From an uncultured Prevotellaceae bacterium (GTDB lineage Bacteria; Bacteroidota; Bacteroidia; Bacteroidales; Bacteroidaceae): a DNA stretch of 36,025 nucleotides. The notes under the pieces were generated by a model. That model ran no database searches and was not told where the DNA came from. It saw nothing but the letters and a program-made list of their open reading frames with translations. Position 1 is the stretch's first letter; each line of letters opens with the position of its first letter. The translations under genes and the position numbers were made by a program. The stretch lies in the NCBI GenBank assembly GCA_945787625.1, contig CALZJL010000001.1:1-36025 (forward strand), given 5' to 3'. Below are positions 26,758 through 34,775 of the stretch, in pieces.

Positions 26758-27867
26758 CTATTTCTTTTTTCTCTGGATTACCCCCCCCAATAGGGTTTTT
26801 CCTATCTTAGCTTTTGCCTTGATAGCCTCTATTCTCATGTCAGAAAGCATCTTTTGCATAGGTGTATATTCCTTATTTGATTCGTATAATTTAGTACTGA
26901 AAAATGCCTTAACATCCGGTTGAAGCCATTCGGTGTGGTCCTTGCATACCCTATTGCGCAACTCAGCATAAGTGGGTGCTTTTAGCTCTGGAATATCTCC
27001 TAGGACGATGAACGAATGACCATTGTAGCAATGATGTTCCTTGCAATGGCGGCCTATAGCCTGGAATGGAATAGGCTCATCAGGATGCTTAAAAATATTG
27101 TGAAATGTATATGACTTGTAGCATTGAGTCATCACACCAGTAACCATATTAAGGTAGAAGGACCAATCTCCTGCATAACAGAATTCCTTGCGTTTATCGC
27201 CAAAGATGGTCAATTTGTAATTGAACATCATAGAGTCAAATGTTCCCCATGTAGCAATGTACTTATCGCGTGGTAGTTTTGTCATCATCGGAAGTTCGCT
27301 GTCATCCTTCTCGTCACGCGCAATGGTGACGTGATTGATGGCTCCAAGTTCGCGCTCTGCAATTGCTTTGATGTCATCAATGAATGGGATAGCATCATCG
27401 GATGGAGTCAGCTCGAGAGTAAAAGAGCAGCCTGCATCACGCACTTTTCGGATATTGTCGAAGAAACGGCGCATGAGGCCACGCTCCTTCAATTCGAGGT
27501 AATGGTATGAAAACTTGAAGAAAAGATGCTTGGTAAGTTCCCGGGGGAAGGCTGCAATCTCGTCAAAGCGTTTGCTGATGGTTGCATTGGTAACAATCAT
27601 CACATAATGTCCCTCATCGAGAAGAGCGCGTGCATAGTCGAGTACCTCCTTGGCAAGAAGTGTCTCACCTCCAGCGCACATGTTGATGAGGCATGTCCCA
27701 CCTAAACGCTCTTTTGATAAAGCTTTTCGAACATGTTCTGCTGAGTAAGTAAATTTAGGGAGCGGTCCTTCGAACAGACGATGTTGCGTGATGTAGCAGT
27801 AAGGACATCGGAGTGTGCAGGTTGTTACGGGAATGTAACAATCAATGTACCTTTTAATCCTGTCCAT
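26758..27867 (-). CDS. Radical SAM protein (copy 2) with a G8 tract near its C-terminus
   Basis: I chose the ATG at 27867 (MDRIKRYIDCYIPVTTCTL), which aligns with the start of copy 1; the longer frame begins with TTG at 27876. The product has 369 residues. CTLRCPYC at residues 17-24 and MCAGGETLL match copy 1. FCYAGDWSFYL, TQCYKSY, RHCKEHHCYNGH and NRVCKDH give the same extra cysteines. The last codons run through G8: LLGGVIQRKKK then TAG. G9 would change the tail to GGNPEKKEIVLLAA and end 11 bases before the next start; G10 would stop at once. Copy 1 has no tract. This gene is in the readable state, and a length change would affect only the tail and the spacing to the next gene. Confidence 0.8.
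   Translation of the reverse strand: MDRIKRYIDCYIPVTTCTLRCPYCYITQHRLFEGPLPKFTYSAEHVRKALSKERLGGTCLINMCAGGETLLAKEVLDYARALLDEGHYVMIVTNATISKRFDEIAAFPRELTKHLFFKFSYHYLELKERGLMRRFFDNIRKVRDAGCSFTLELTPSDDAIPFIDDIKAIAERELGAINHVTIARDEKDDSELPMMTKLPRDKYIATWGTFDSMMFNYKLTIFGDKRKEFCYAGDWSFYLNMVTGVMTQCYKSYTFHNIFKHPDEPIPFQAIGRHCKEHHCYNGHSFIVLGDIPELKAPTYAELRNRVCKDHTEWLQPDVKAFFSTKLYESNKEYTPMQKMLSDMRIEAIKAKAKIGKTLLGGVIQRKKK
26781..26788 (-). repeat. G8 homopolymer (coding strand) near the 3' end of radical SAM copy 2, followed by TAAT
   Basis: On + it reads ATTA then eight C; on the coding strand CTATT, eight G, TAATCC. The tract is in frame now (GGVI). The flanks match the three other tracts in the window. Confidence 0.95.
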
Positions 27868-27872
27868 AGTGT

Positions 27873-28684
27873 TCAATTTATATATTTTACCTTATTATTT
27901 TCTAATATCTGTAATGTTCTTATCAATTTCATGCGATTTATGCGACTTGCCAACGCCCACTCATGTGTAAAGATAACGAGCGTATCGTTCTCCTGGTGGA
28001 CTCGAAGATCGTAATCAGGAATAGTCATGTTTTCTATTCTTAAATCACTAGCAAGATAGCTCAGTTCATTATCGTGATATGAGCCATTTCTTAGCGAATA
28101 GAATTGATTATCCGATAGAGAATATGAACGTCTGTCAGGATTGTCAGCAGTAAGCAAAATTACCCCCCCCCCAATTGAGAAATTAGGGCTCTTTCAGCAG
28201 ATGTGGCGAAGAAATAATGGAGTCGAAGTATGTGAGATTTGCTGGACTCGCTGGCAAATGCTGTTATACATGAATCCACCTGTCTGTATGCTGTTGAAAA
28301 AGTATCATAATTGGCAGTAATTGCTTCATTGAATTGAGGACGAATGGCATGAAAACCAAACTTCAGCCAATCGGCATTATTTGCCAATTCGCGTTTATAC
28401 TTTATAGGGAATTTTGTGATGTCATAGTCTCTTGCTTCTTTGTAGATATAAAGCGTGATTTTTAAGTCATAGTTATCATGCAACTCTTGAAGAAATGCAA
28501 AAAAAGGCTCATCAAAGATACTGCCGTAATTTTGATTTGACAGATTCCGTATTGAAATCTCAACATCATCTATACTGATATGAGCTGTTCGTCCTTGATA
28601 TTGGCTAATCTTAGGATTAATCATTGCGTAGATGATATATGCAAGGAGAATCCCAACTAAAATAATTAGGAACTTTCGTATCAT
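27873..28684 (-). CDS. Polysaccharide-deacetylase-like enzyme, phase-variable, OFF by frameshift at a G10 tract
   Basis: The N-terminal part (28684 to 28160) starts with a membrane helix (FLIILVGILLAYIIYAMI), then HISIDDVEISI (the T/S-x-D-D metal motif of NodB-like deacetylases) and LKFGFHAIRPQF with its histidine. It ends LGGG, TAA at the G10 tract after 174 residues. The missing C-terminal part is in another frame from about 28160 to 27873: LLTADNPDRRSYSLS and LVIFTHEWAL, with the family's late histidine. G8 or G11 restores LGGVILLTADNP and a protein of about 269-270 residues. G9 stops after a few codons. Predicted to remove acetyl groups from N-acetyl sugars of the capsule. It overlaps the flippase stop as ATGA. 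The family is called from motifs, so the exact reaction is uncertain. Confidence 0.75.
28163..28172 (-). repeat. G10 homopolymer (coding strand) in the deacetylase-like gene, followed by TAAT
   Basis: On + it reads ATTA then ten C; on the coding strand CAATT, ten G, TAATTTT. The present length gives an immediate TAA stop. Confidence 0.95.
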
Positions 28685-30219
28685 GTATGTAGCCTTTTCT
28701 TTATTATAGAGAACAGATAAGTCCTTTCTGCTACTTTTAGCATCACAAAACTATTGATCACAAGTGAGCATATACTTATGATTAACCCTGAAACAAGGAA
28801 CGACAACCAAGAGGTGACACTATAAACCTGACGCAAAACGAAACTTAGGACAATGACAACAAATATACCTGCTATTGCTCGGGACATCGTGGGATAGAAA
28901 GTATTCCATTTCTTGCCCAAGCAATTAGCACCATATATAGGACTAAAAATTGAATTACGTAAGCCTCCTTGAATGGCACTAACTATTATGATAGCCCAAA
29001 CTCCGAGTGATGTGGTTTTCAATAAAACTACTATGATTAAAACCTGAACGAGACCTGAACATAAAAGAACAAGAGATGGCACTTTAAGCTTGTTGGTGAC
29101 TGCGAAGATTCCGAATATCGGGTTGATGCTGCCTCCGAAAATCATAGGCACAATGGTTATGATTGTCATCATTTGAAGCATGTGCGCATCTTGACCTGGC
29201 ACCCACAAACCATAAAAACAATCACTATATACAGCAAGAAATCCTATAGGAATTCCAATAAGCATGCCCACGATAACCATACTCTTGCGAATGTCTGCTA
29301 CAACGGCATCTATCTTTCCCTGCGCATACAATATGTTATATTGCGCAACGAATGTACCCGAAAGCATTGCTAAGATTTGAAGAATTAGCGTTGGAGCAGT
29401 CTTTGCTATTGCGTAATCTCCTGTTACGGCTGCACCTATAAAAATATTTGTTATTAGCAAGTCCAGTTGATAGAGAAGCATATTCGACAACTGATTAACA
29501 GAATTCCATATTCCCGAACTCGTCAGAGTCTTGACATAAGAAAAATTGAAATATTTTTTAGGAGCAATTCTAAGTTCTGGCAGGAGTCGCTTTTTGAGAT
29601 TGTAGTTAAATATGATACTGGCAACAGACGCTATGAGTGCAGAAAGACTCATATACACGATTGACGGACGCAATATCGCAAATAAAGCAAAGATGGCTCC
29701 AATACGAATAAGGTTTGTCATAACAGTTCGTGAGGAACTGAGGTCAACTCTATTACGTACATACGTTGGTATTGAAAGATAGCCAGTAAGTAGTCCTAAT
29801 ACCATACTGAATACTCCTAAGCCGAACAACCAACGAACATCTGAAAGCAGATGTACAGGAACAGAAAGTATATCGTCTATGAATACTACCATCAGAACGC
29901 TCAAAAGTGTGAAGATGATACTTAGGACCAAATTTGATACCCACATCGCATTTAGGTATCTATTAGCGTCTTCCATATCATCTTTATAGATGCGCATAGT
30001 GATGAAACGTCCTGCCATTGACCCAACCGCTGTTGTAATGATGGACGTATAGCCTATCATGTTGTTGATAAGCGGAAAGAAGCTGTATGCCTCCTTTCCT
30101 ACCGTACGAATCAGGTATGGCGTAAACGCAAACGATATAATGAAGTTAATAGCAAAAGAAATCGAATTGAACACAAGATTCTTCGCTATTTGCTTATTAC
30201 TTGATTGATTGCCTGACAT
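28681..30219 (-). CDS. wzx: Wzx-type polysaccharide flippase (MOP superfamily)
   Basis: The 512-residue protein has 12-14 hydrophobic segments spread over its whole length, the layout of MATE/MOP exporters. The N-terminus NLVFNSISFAINFIISFAFT, then YLIRTVGKEAYSFFPLIN (the usual YxxRxxGxxxYG/F motif), is typical of polysaccharide flippases. It would move the lipid-linked repeat unit to the periplasm for polymerisation by the Wzy-like protein encoded at 16831-18057. It starts after a 348-base gap holding an 11-bp repeat array, and overlaps the deacetylase-like gene by four bases. Confidence 0.9.
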   Translation of the reverse strand: MSGNQSSNKQIAKNLVFNSISFAINFIISFAFTPYLIRTVGKEAYSFFPLINNMIGYTSIITTAVGSMAGRFITMRIYKDDMEDANRYLNAMWVSNLVLSIIFTLLSVLMVVFIDDILSVPVHLLSDVRWLFGLGVFSMVLGLLTGYLSIPTYVRNRVDLSSSRTVMTNLIRIGAIFALFAILRPSIVYMSLSALIASVASIIFNYNLKKRLLPELRIAPKKYFNFSYVKTLTSSGIWNSVNQLSNMLLYQLDLLITNIFIGAAVTGDYAIAKTAPTLILQILAMLSGTFVAQYNILYAQGKIDAVVADIRKSMVIVGMLIGIPIGFLAVYSDCFYGLWVPGQDAHMLQMMTIITIVPMIFGGSINPIFGIFAVTNKLKVPSLVLLCSGLVQVLIIVVLLKTTSLGVWAIIIVSAIQGGLRNSIFSPIYGANCLGKKWNTFYPTMSRAIAGIFVVIVLSFVLRQVYSVTSWLSFLVSGLIISICSLVINSFVMLKVAERTYLFSIIKKRLHT

Positions 30220-30403
30220 AAAACATTAGCAACAGTAAACTGTGGGGCGTAAGCACTCAACTTAGGGCTCGTCTATGATTTAACAAATGGCATCAGCTAT
30301 TTCAGTTGGTATCGGGGTGGTAGCAAAACCACATAGTCTTTTTATTAACTCTAAATTGAGTGTATATAGTCGTTTTTTGTTTCTTCGCTACTTTTGGCTT
30401 CGC

Positions 30404-30513
30404 GAACGATGTCCGAACGATGTTCTAACGATGTTCTAACGATGTCCGAACGAAGGACGAACGAAGGTCTAACGATGATCTAACGAAGGTCTAACGATGA
30501 TCTATCGATGGTC
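30404..30513. repeat. Degenerate 11-bp tandem array (KAACGAWGNYC), second site
   Basis: Ten contiguous 11-bp units run from GAACGATGTCC at 30404 to TATCGATGGTC at 30513, alternating forms such as TAACGATGTTC, GAACGAAGGTC and TAACGATGATC. The same unit type occurs at 23284-23350. The array fills much of the gap 30220-30567 between the phosphatase and flippase genes; I see no gene or clear promoter in that gap. Confidence 0.9.
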
Positions 30514-30567
30514 TATACGGAACAGCTTCTCAGAATAGCGGTATTTTCAAAATTGATGGATTATCTG

Positions 30568-31275
30568 TCAGAGGGTCGTCCGAGTGGTTGTGAGGAGCGG
30601 TTTCTTGTCGATTTTCTGTCTGATAAGGTACTTCCAGGTCTGGAGTCTGTGGGTATCGGTGCCGATGTGATGGTAATAGCCTTTCTGCAACAGCCATTGG
30701 GCTTTGCGCTTTGCTTCTACTCCGTAGGCTCCTACTAAGGAGGGGAGATTGAGCTGGAAAGCGACGTTTTGGCGTATCAGGTGCTCGTAATCTTTTTGCT
30801 CCATATAGACATAGCGCTCGGGATGTGCCAGAATGGGGAAATAGCCTTTTGACTTGATACACGAGAGGATGTCGTCGAATGCGTAGGGGGGATTGAAGTA
30901 GGAGGTCTCGACCAGCAGGTGTTTGCCTTCTTTACCCAGCGGCAGGAGGTCATCTTGTTGCAGGCGTTGCTCAAAGAGGCTGTCGAGCATGTATTCGGCT
31001 GCAAGGTGGAGGATGATGGGACCTCGGTAGACTGATGTAAGTTCGATGTAGCGTGAGTGTAGCAGGGCGGTGGTGTTGGGTATGTCTTCCATGATATGCG
31101 GGGTGAGCCATACTTCTTTGACTCCATGCTGCTCGTAGGAGGTCAGTATCTGCCGGGTCTCTGCTATGGTCTGCACTCCGTCGTCTACTCCGGGCAGGAG
31201 ATGGCTGTGCCAGTCTGTCATGCCGCTGAGGATTCCGCTGTCTGCTATGCTATATCGCTTGGTGAATGGCCACAT
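30568..31275 (-). CDS. CpsB/YwqE-type PHP-domain tyrosine phosphatase
   Basis: The 235-residue protein has DWHSHLLPGVDDG at about residues 21-33, the first metal-binding motif of PHP phosphatases such as CpsB. WLTPHIM near residue 56, AAEYMLD near residue 95, FPILAHPERYVYM near residue 155 and HIGTDTHRL near residue 205 complete the metal site. It follows the Wzc-type kinase gene by 14 bases and is expected to dephosphorylate the kinase's tyrosine-rich tail, allowing cycles of polymer export. The length is close to the usual 240-255 residues. Confidence 0.9.
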   Translation of the reverse strand: MWPFTKRYSIADSGILSGMTDWHSHLLPGVDDGVQTIAETRQILTSYEQHGVKEVWLTPHIMEDIPNTTALLHSRYIELTSVYRGPIILHLAAEYMLDSLFEQRLQQDDLLPLGKEGKHLLVETSYFNPPYAFDDILSCIKSKGYFPILAHPERYVYMEQKDYEHLIRQNVAFQLNLPSLVGAYGVEAKRKAQWLLQKGYYHHIGTDTHRLQTWKYLIRQKIDKKPLLTTTRTTL

Positions 31276-31289
31276 GGGGAGGGTAGGAA

Positions 31290-33689
31290 TTAGGCTCCGT
31301 GGTAGGAGGTGTAGCCGTAGTGGTAGCCGTAGCGGTAACCGTAGCGGTAGCTGTAGCGACCTCCTGTGCCTTCTGTGCCATTGAGAATGACGGAGAGGTT
31401 CTTGAAGCGTTTGTCTTGATAGATGGTCTCCAGCTCGGGGAGCATAGAGCGGTCGAGCAGACCGGCGCGTATGACGAAGAGTGTGCGGTCGGCGACTTTC
31501 TCCAGTATCTGGGCGTCTGCGACGATGTCGATGGGCGGGCAGTCGATGAATATGTAGTCGTATTCGGTGCGAAGTTGCTCTATGAGACCTTGTAACTTGC
31601 CGTTTTCAAGCAGTTCGGTGGGATTGGGGGGCACTTTGCCTATCGGGAAGATGTACATATTGTCTTGTTGTGGATTGCGGACTATCAGTTGTCGCCAGTC
31701 ATCGGTCATTCCGCTGAGATAGTCGCTTAGACCTGATTCTGGCGAATCGATGTATGAGGAGGCGGTTCCATGGCGGAGGTCTCCGTCGATTACCAACACG
31801 CGTTTTTGCTTTATTGCAAAACTAATGGCGATGTTCAAGGTGAGGAACGACTTGCCGCTGCCTGGATTGAACGAGGTGAAGATAAAGACGTTATGGTCTT
31901 TTTGTGATGCCATCATGAAGTCCATGTTGGAGCGTAGGACTCGGAATGCTTCGTTGATGATATTGCGGCTGCCTTCTCTCACTACGATGGCCTTTGTGTC
32001 GGGTTTCACCTTGCGACGTATGAACCATTTCTTCCTGTGAGAGAAATATTGTGGGATTTCTCCGACGATGGGGACGGTGAGGTCGTCGAGGTCTTTGCGA
32101 CCTCGTACGACGGTGTTGGTGTTTTCGCGAATGAAGATGATTATGACTGGGGCAAGGAGTCCGAGGGCAAAGGCTACGAGCAGTATCTTACGTCGGGAGG
32201 GATATGAGGGATTGATGCTGCCGTTGGGACGCGAGATGATGCGTGTGTTGTAGGCGGCAAAGGCCTTGGAGAGTTCGGTCTTCTCGCGTTTCTGCAAGAG
32301 GTAGAGATAGAGTGACTCCTTGACTTTCTGCTGGCGTTCTACGCTGAGCAGGTATTTGGCTTGCTCGGGACTGGAGGCTATCTGGGATACTGCGTCGCGA
32401 TTGAAGGTCTTCTGACTGCGCACTTGTCCCTCAAGGGATACGAGGAGATTGTCGACTGATGTAATCATGGATTTGCGCATGGATGTCAGTACTGAATCTG
32501 CTTCGATGACCAGGGGGTTGCGAGGGCTGCTCTTGCTGGCGAGGCTGTTGCGTTCGAAGAGGGTGGTGTTGTATTTGTCTATCTGGCTTGAGATGTTGAG
32601 GTCACTGACTCCTGCGCTGACTGGCAGGGGCTGATGGAGGTTGGCGTCGTCGGCGAGGTATGAGCGGAGATAGCGCGCCATGTAGAGGCGGTCGTTGAGT
32701 CCCTGTATGGCCATGTCGGCTCCGTGGGCTTGACTTAGGTACATGCTGGCTACGGACTGGACGTCGGGAAGGAGGTTCTTGCTCTTGAATGAGGATATGT
32801 CGTCGTCGACTTCGCCAAGCTCCTTCTCTATGACTCCAAGACGGTCGTTGATGAACTCGAGTGTGCTGACTGCCATGCGGTTGCGGTCGCTGACCCAGTT
32901 TTCTTTGTAGACTTCGATGAGGGTGGAGAGGATGTCGTCGGCGCGCTGGGTGCTCACGTCGTCGTACCATAGGGTGACGATATTGGAGACTTCCTCTGAC
33001 TTGGATATACCTAATCTGGCGCAAGCTCCGCCGAGTGCGTCTATGATGGTGGTGCGGGATACGAACACCTCGTCGTCGCACAACGCCGGATTGTAGCTGT
33101 GGGTGGGGGTGACAGCAAGTCTGCCATAGGGGGTCTGGATTGTGTCTCCGAGGGTTCCTCTTATGGTCTGATCAATGTTCTCGTCGTTGTGACTGAGGTC
33201 TGAGAGGGTGTAGCGTCGGTTGGCTTCGAGTCTAAGGGTGAAGTCTGCGGTCTCGTTGTTGGGGAGGTCTATCAGGAAGACCTGAACGGGGAGGTCTTTG
33301 CCATAGAGTAGACGTTTGTAGAATTTGTCTTTGACATAGTATCTCATCGCCAGATTGAGTCTGGATACGACTTCGAGCATGAGGTCGGGCGACTGGAGGG
33401 TGAGAATCTCGTTGTTGACATTGGTATTGACGATTACCAGTCCCAAGTCGGCAAGGGCTTCGGACTCGGTTGACGAGGAGTTGCTCTGCGAGTCGTCCTT
33501 GATGAGGATAGATGCTGTGCGTGTGTAGACGGGTGGGGTGCTGAGCAGATATGCAGCTGCCGCACCAAGGCATAGCGTCAGGGATATGACAAACCAATGC
33601 CACTTGGCGAGGCACAGATATAGGAGATCCTGAATGCGGATAAAGTCCTGAGTGTTCTGAATTTGATTTTTCTTTTGTATAGTAGCCAT
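31290..33689 (-). CDS. wzc: Wzc-type tyrosine autokinase / polysaccharide co-polymerase
   Basis: The 799-residue protein has a Wzz-like N-terminal membrane helix (FVISLTLCLGAAAAYLL) and PPVYTRTASILIKDD, then a long periplasmic coiled region, a second helix (RKILLVAFALGLLAPVIII), and a cytoplasmic BY-kinase domain. SFNPGSGKSFLTLNIA near residue 605 is Walker A, VLVIDGDLRHG near 633 is Walker A', and YIFIDCPP is Walker B. The C-terminus is a tyrosine cluster (RYSYRYGYRYGYHYGY) encoded by a short repeat. It sets chain length and drives export together with the Wza-type protein, and is reversed by the PHP phosphatase encoded downstream. Confidence 0.95.
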   Translation of the reverse strand: MATIQKKNQIQNTQDFIRIQDLLYLCLAKWHWFVISLTLCLGAAAAYLLSTPPVYTRTASILIKDDSQSNSSSTESEALADLGLVIVNTNVNNEILTLQSPDLMLEVVSRLNLAMRYYVKDKFYKRLLYGKDLPVQVFLIDLPNNETADFTLRLEANRRYTLSDLSHNDENIDQTIRGTLGDTIQTPYGRLAVTPTHSYNPALCDDEVFVSRTTIIDALGGACARLGISKSEEVSNIVTLWYDDVSTQRADDILSTLIEVYKENWVSDRNRMAVSTLEFINDRLGVIEKELGEVDDDISSFKSKNLLPDVQSVASMYLSQAHGADMAIQGLNDRLYMARYLRSYLADDANLHQPLPVSAGVSDLNISSQIDKYNTTLFERNSLASKSSPRNPLVIEADSVLTSMRKSMITSVDNLLVSLEGQVRSQKTFNRDAVSQIASSPEQAKYLLSVERQQKVKESLYLYLLQKREKTELSKAFAAYNTRIISRPNGSINPSYPSRRKILLVAFALGLLAPVIIIFIRENTNTVVRGRKDLDDLTVPIVGEIPQYFSHRKKWFIRRKVKPDTKAIVVREGSRNIINEAFRVLRSNMDFMMASQKDHNVFIFTSFNPGSGKSFLTLNIAISFAIKQKRVLVIDGDLRHGTASSYIDSPESGLSDYLSGMTDDWRQLIVRNPQQDNMYIFPIGKVPPNPTELLENGKLQGLIEQLRTEYDYIFIDCPPIDIVADAQILEKVADRTLFVIRAGLLDRSMLPELETIYQDKRFKNLSVILNGTEGTGGRYSYRYGYRYGYHYGYTSYHGA
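31309..31358 (-). repeat. Codon-level tandem repeat encoding the tyrosine-rich tail of the Wzc-type kinase
   Basis: On + the DNA repeats GGTAGCCGTAGT, GGTAGCCGTAGC, GGTAACCGTAGC, GGTAGCTGTAGC, that is, 12-bp units. They encode alternating tyrosine with glycine, arginine or histidine. Gain or loss of a 12-bp unit would stay in frame and alter the number of phosphorylation sites. Confidence 0.8.
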
Positions 33690-33697
33690 GGATGGTT

Positions 33698-34483
33698 TTA
33701 TTTCAGGTTTTTGATAAGCAAGACGGCTGACATGAGGAACGAGCCGATGGAGAGCCAGAAGGATGTGGAGCGGACGGTATTGCCGTTGACGGTGGACTGG
33801 CGTGCCTTGGTGCCGTTGGGCTCTACGTAGACTACGTCGTTTTGCTGCAGATAATAGGCTGGCGATGAGTATACGTCGCTGGCGGAGCAGAGGTTGAGGG
33901 TGTAGGAGTGCTGCTTGCCGTCTTGCTCGCGGAGCACGACTACCTTGTCGCGCTTGCCGAAGATGGTGAGGTCACCGGCTTGGCTTATGGCATCGAGTAT
34001 GGTCATGTTGTCGCGGTCTATGGGTATGCGACCTGGTTTGTTGACTTCGCCAAGGACTGACACTCCGAGGTTGAGGAACTCGACGGTGACGATGGGGTCT
34101 TTGACGAGTTCTTGCTGCTGGAGTTGCTCTATGATGTGGCTGACGACTTGCTGTCGGGTCAGTCCTTTGACTGAGATATTGCCGAGGATGGGGAGGTTGA
34201 TGCAGCCCTCGTTGTCGACGGTATAGCCTAACTGAATGTTGTTGCTGGAATTGTTGCCCTGAACGTTGCGGAGGTTGAACAGTTCGTTGAGTTTTTGATC
34301 CTGTGTGTTGATGATGATGGAGAGTTTGTCCTTGGGGCGAATCTTGATTTCGATGGGATTGGCGATGGACAGCTCGCTCACTCCGGGCTGGAGGTCTTGG
34401 AAATAGTTAATCTGCTTGGGGGTGGAGCATGATACGATTAGGAGTATCATGAGCATCAGGGGGAGGATTCTGCTGGGTTTCAT
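33698..34483 (-). CDS. wza: Wza-type polysaccharide export lipoprotein (OPX family)
   Basis: The 261-residue protein has a lipoprotein signal ending LIVSCS with the lipobox cysteine at residue 19. IKIRPKDKLSIIINTQDQKL is the start of the polysaccharide export (PES) domain. GCINLPILGNISVKGLTRQQ and VSVLGEVNKPGRIPIDRDNM with TILDAISQAGDL are the two SLBB-type segments. A C-terminal hydrophobic helix (SFWLSIGSFLMSAVLLI) would cross the outer membrane, as in Wza. It lies eight bases before the kinase gene and 292 bases after the antiterminator gene. Confidence 0.9.
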   Translation of the reverse strand: MKPSRILPLMLMILLIVSCSTPKQINYFQDLQPGVSELSIANPIEIKIRPKDKLSIIINTQDQKLNELFNLRNVQGNNSSNNIQLGYTVDNEGCINLPILGNISVKGLTRQQVVSHIIEQLQQQELVKDPIVTVEFLNLGVSVLGEVNKPGRIPIDRDNMTILDAISQAGDLTIFGKRDKVVVLREQDGKQHSYTLNLCSASDVYSSPAYYLQQNDVVYVEPNGTKARQSTVNGNTVRSTSFWLSIGSFLMSAVLLIKNLK

Positions 34484-34775
34484 TGCTGGTAGGAGGGGTT
34501 ATTGTGTTGTTTGTGGATCGTGTGTATTCTGTGGGTTATGAGGATATTGATAATGTTGGATCATGCCGATGGACATCAGTTTGTGATGGATGTGGTTCTT
34601 GTCGGGGAGAAAGGGGCTATGGCCATTGGGTATGCGATGGAGGAAGAAGGATAAAGACTGACATAATATTGATAATCCAAATATTGCTCATATTAATTCA
34701 CTTCGTATACGATTGGTATGCCCCTGTGTATGATGGGGGAGCTAAAATTAGATGCCATTTCCGTTTAGAAATTTA
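34484..34775. other. 292-base intergenic leader between antiterminator and wza-like genes
   Basis: I see no gene here. The half next to the antiterminator gene is AT-rich. A weak hairpin (GCCCC at 34720-34724 with GGGGG at 34735-34739) is the only structure I can point to. It might be where early termination is relieved by the UpxY-like protein, but that is inference. Confidence 0.3.

Noticed and set aside
30404..30513. Possible CRISPR array
   Set aside because: Units are 11 bp, contiguous and degenerate, with no spacers and no cas genes nearby.
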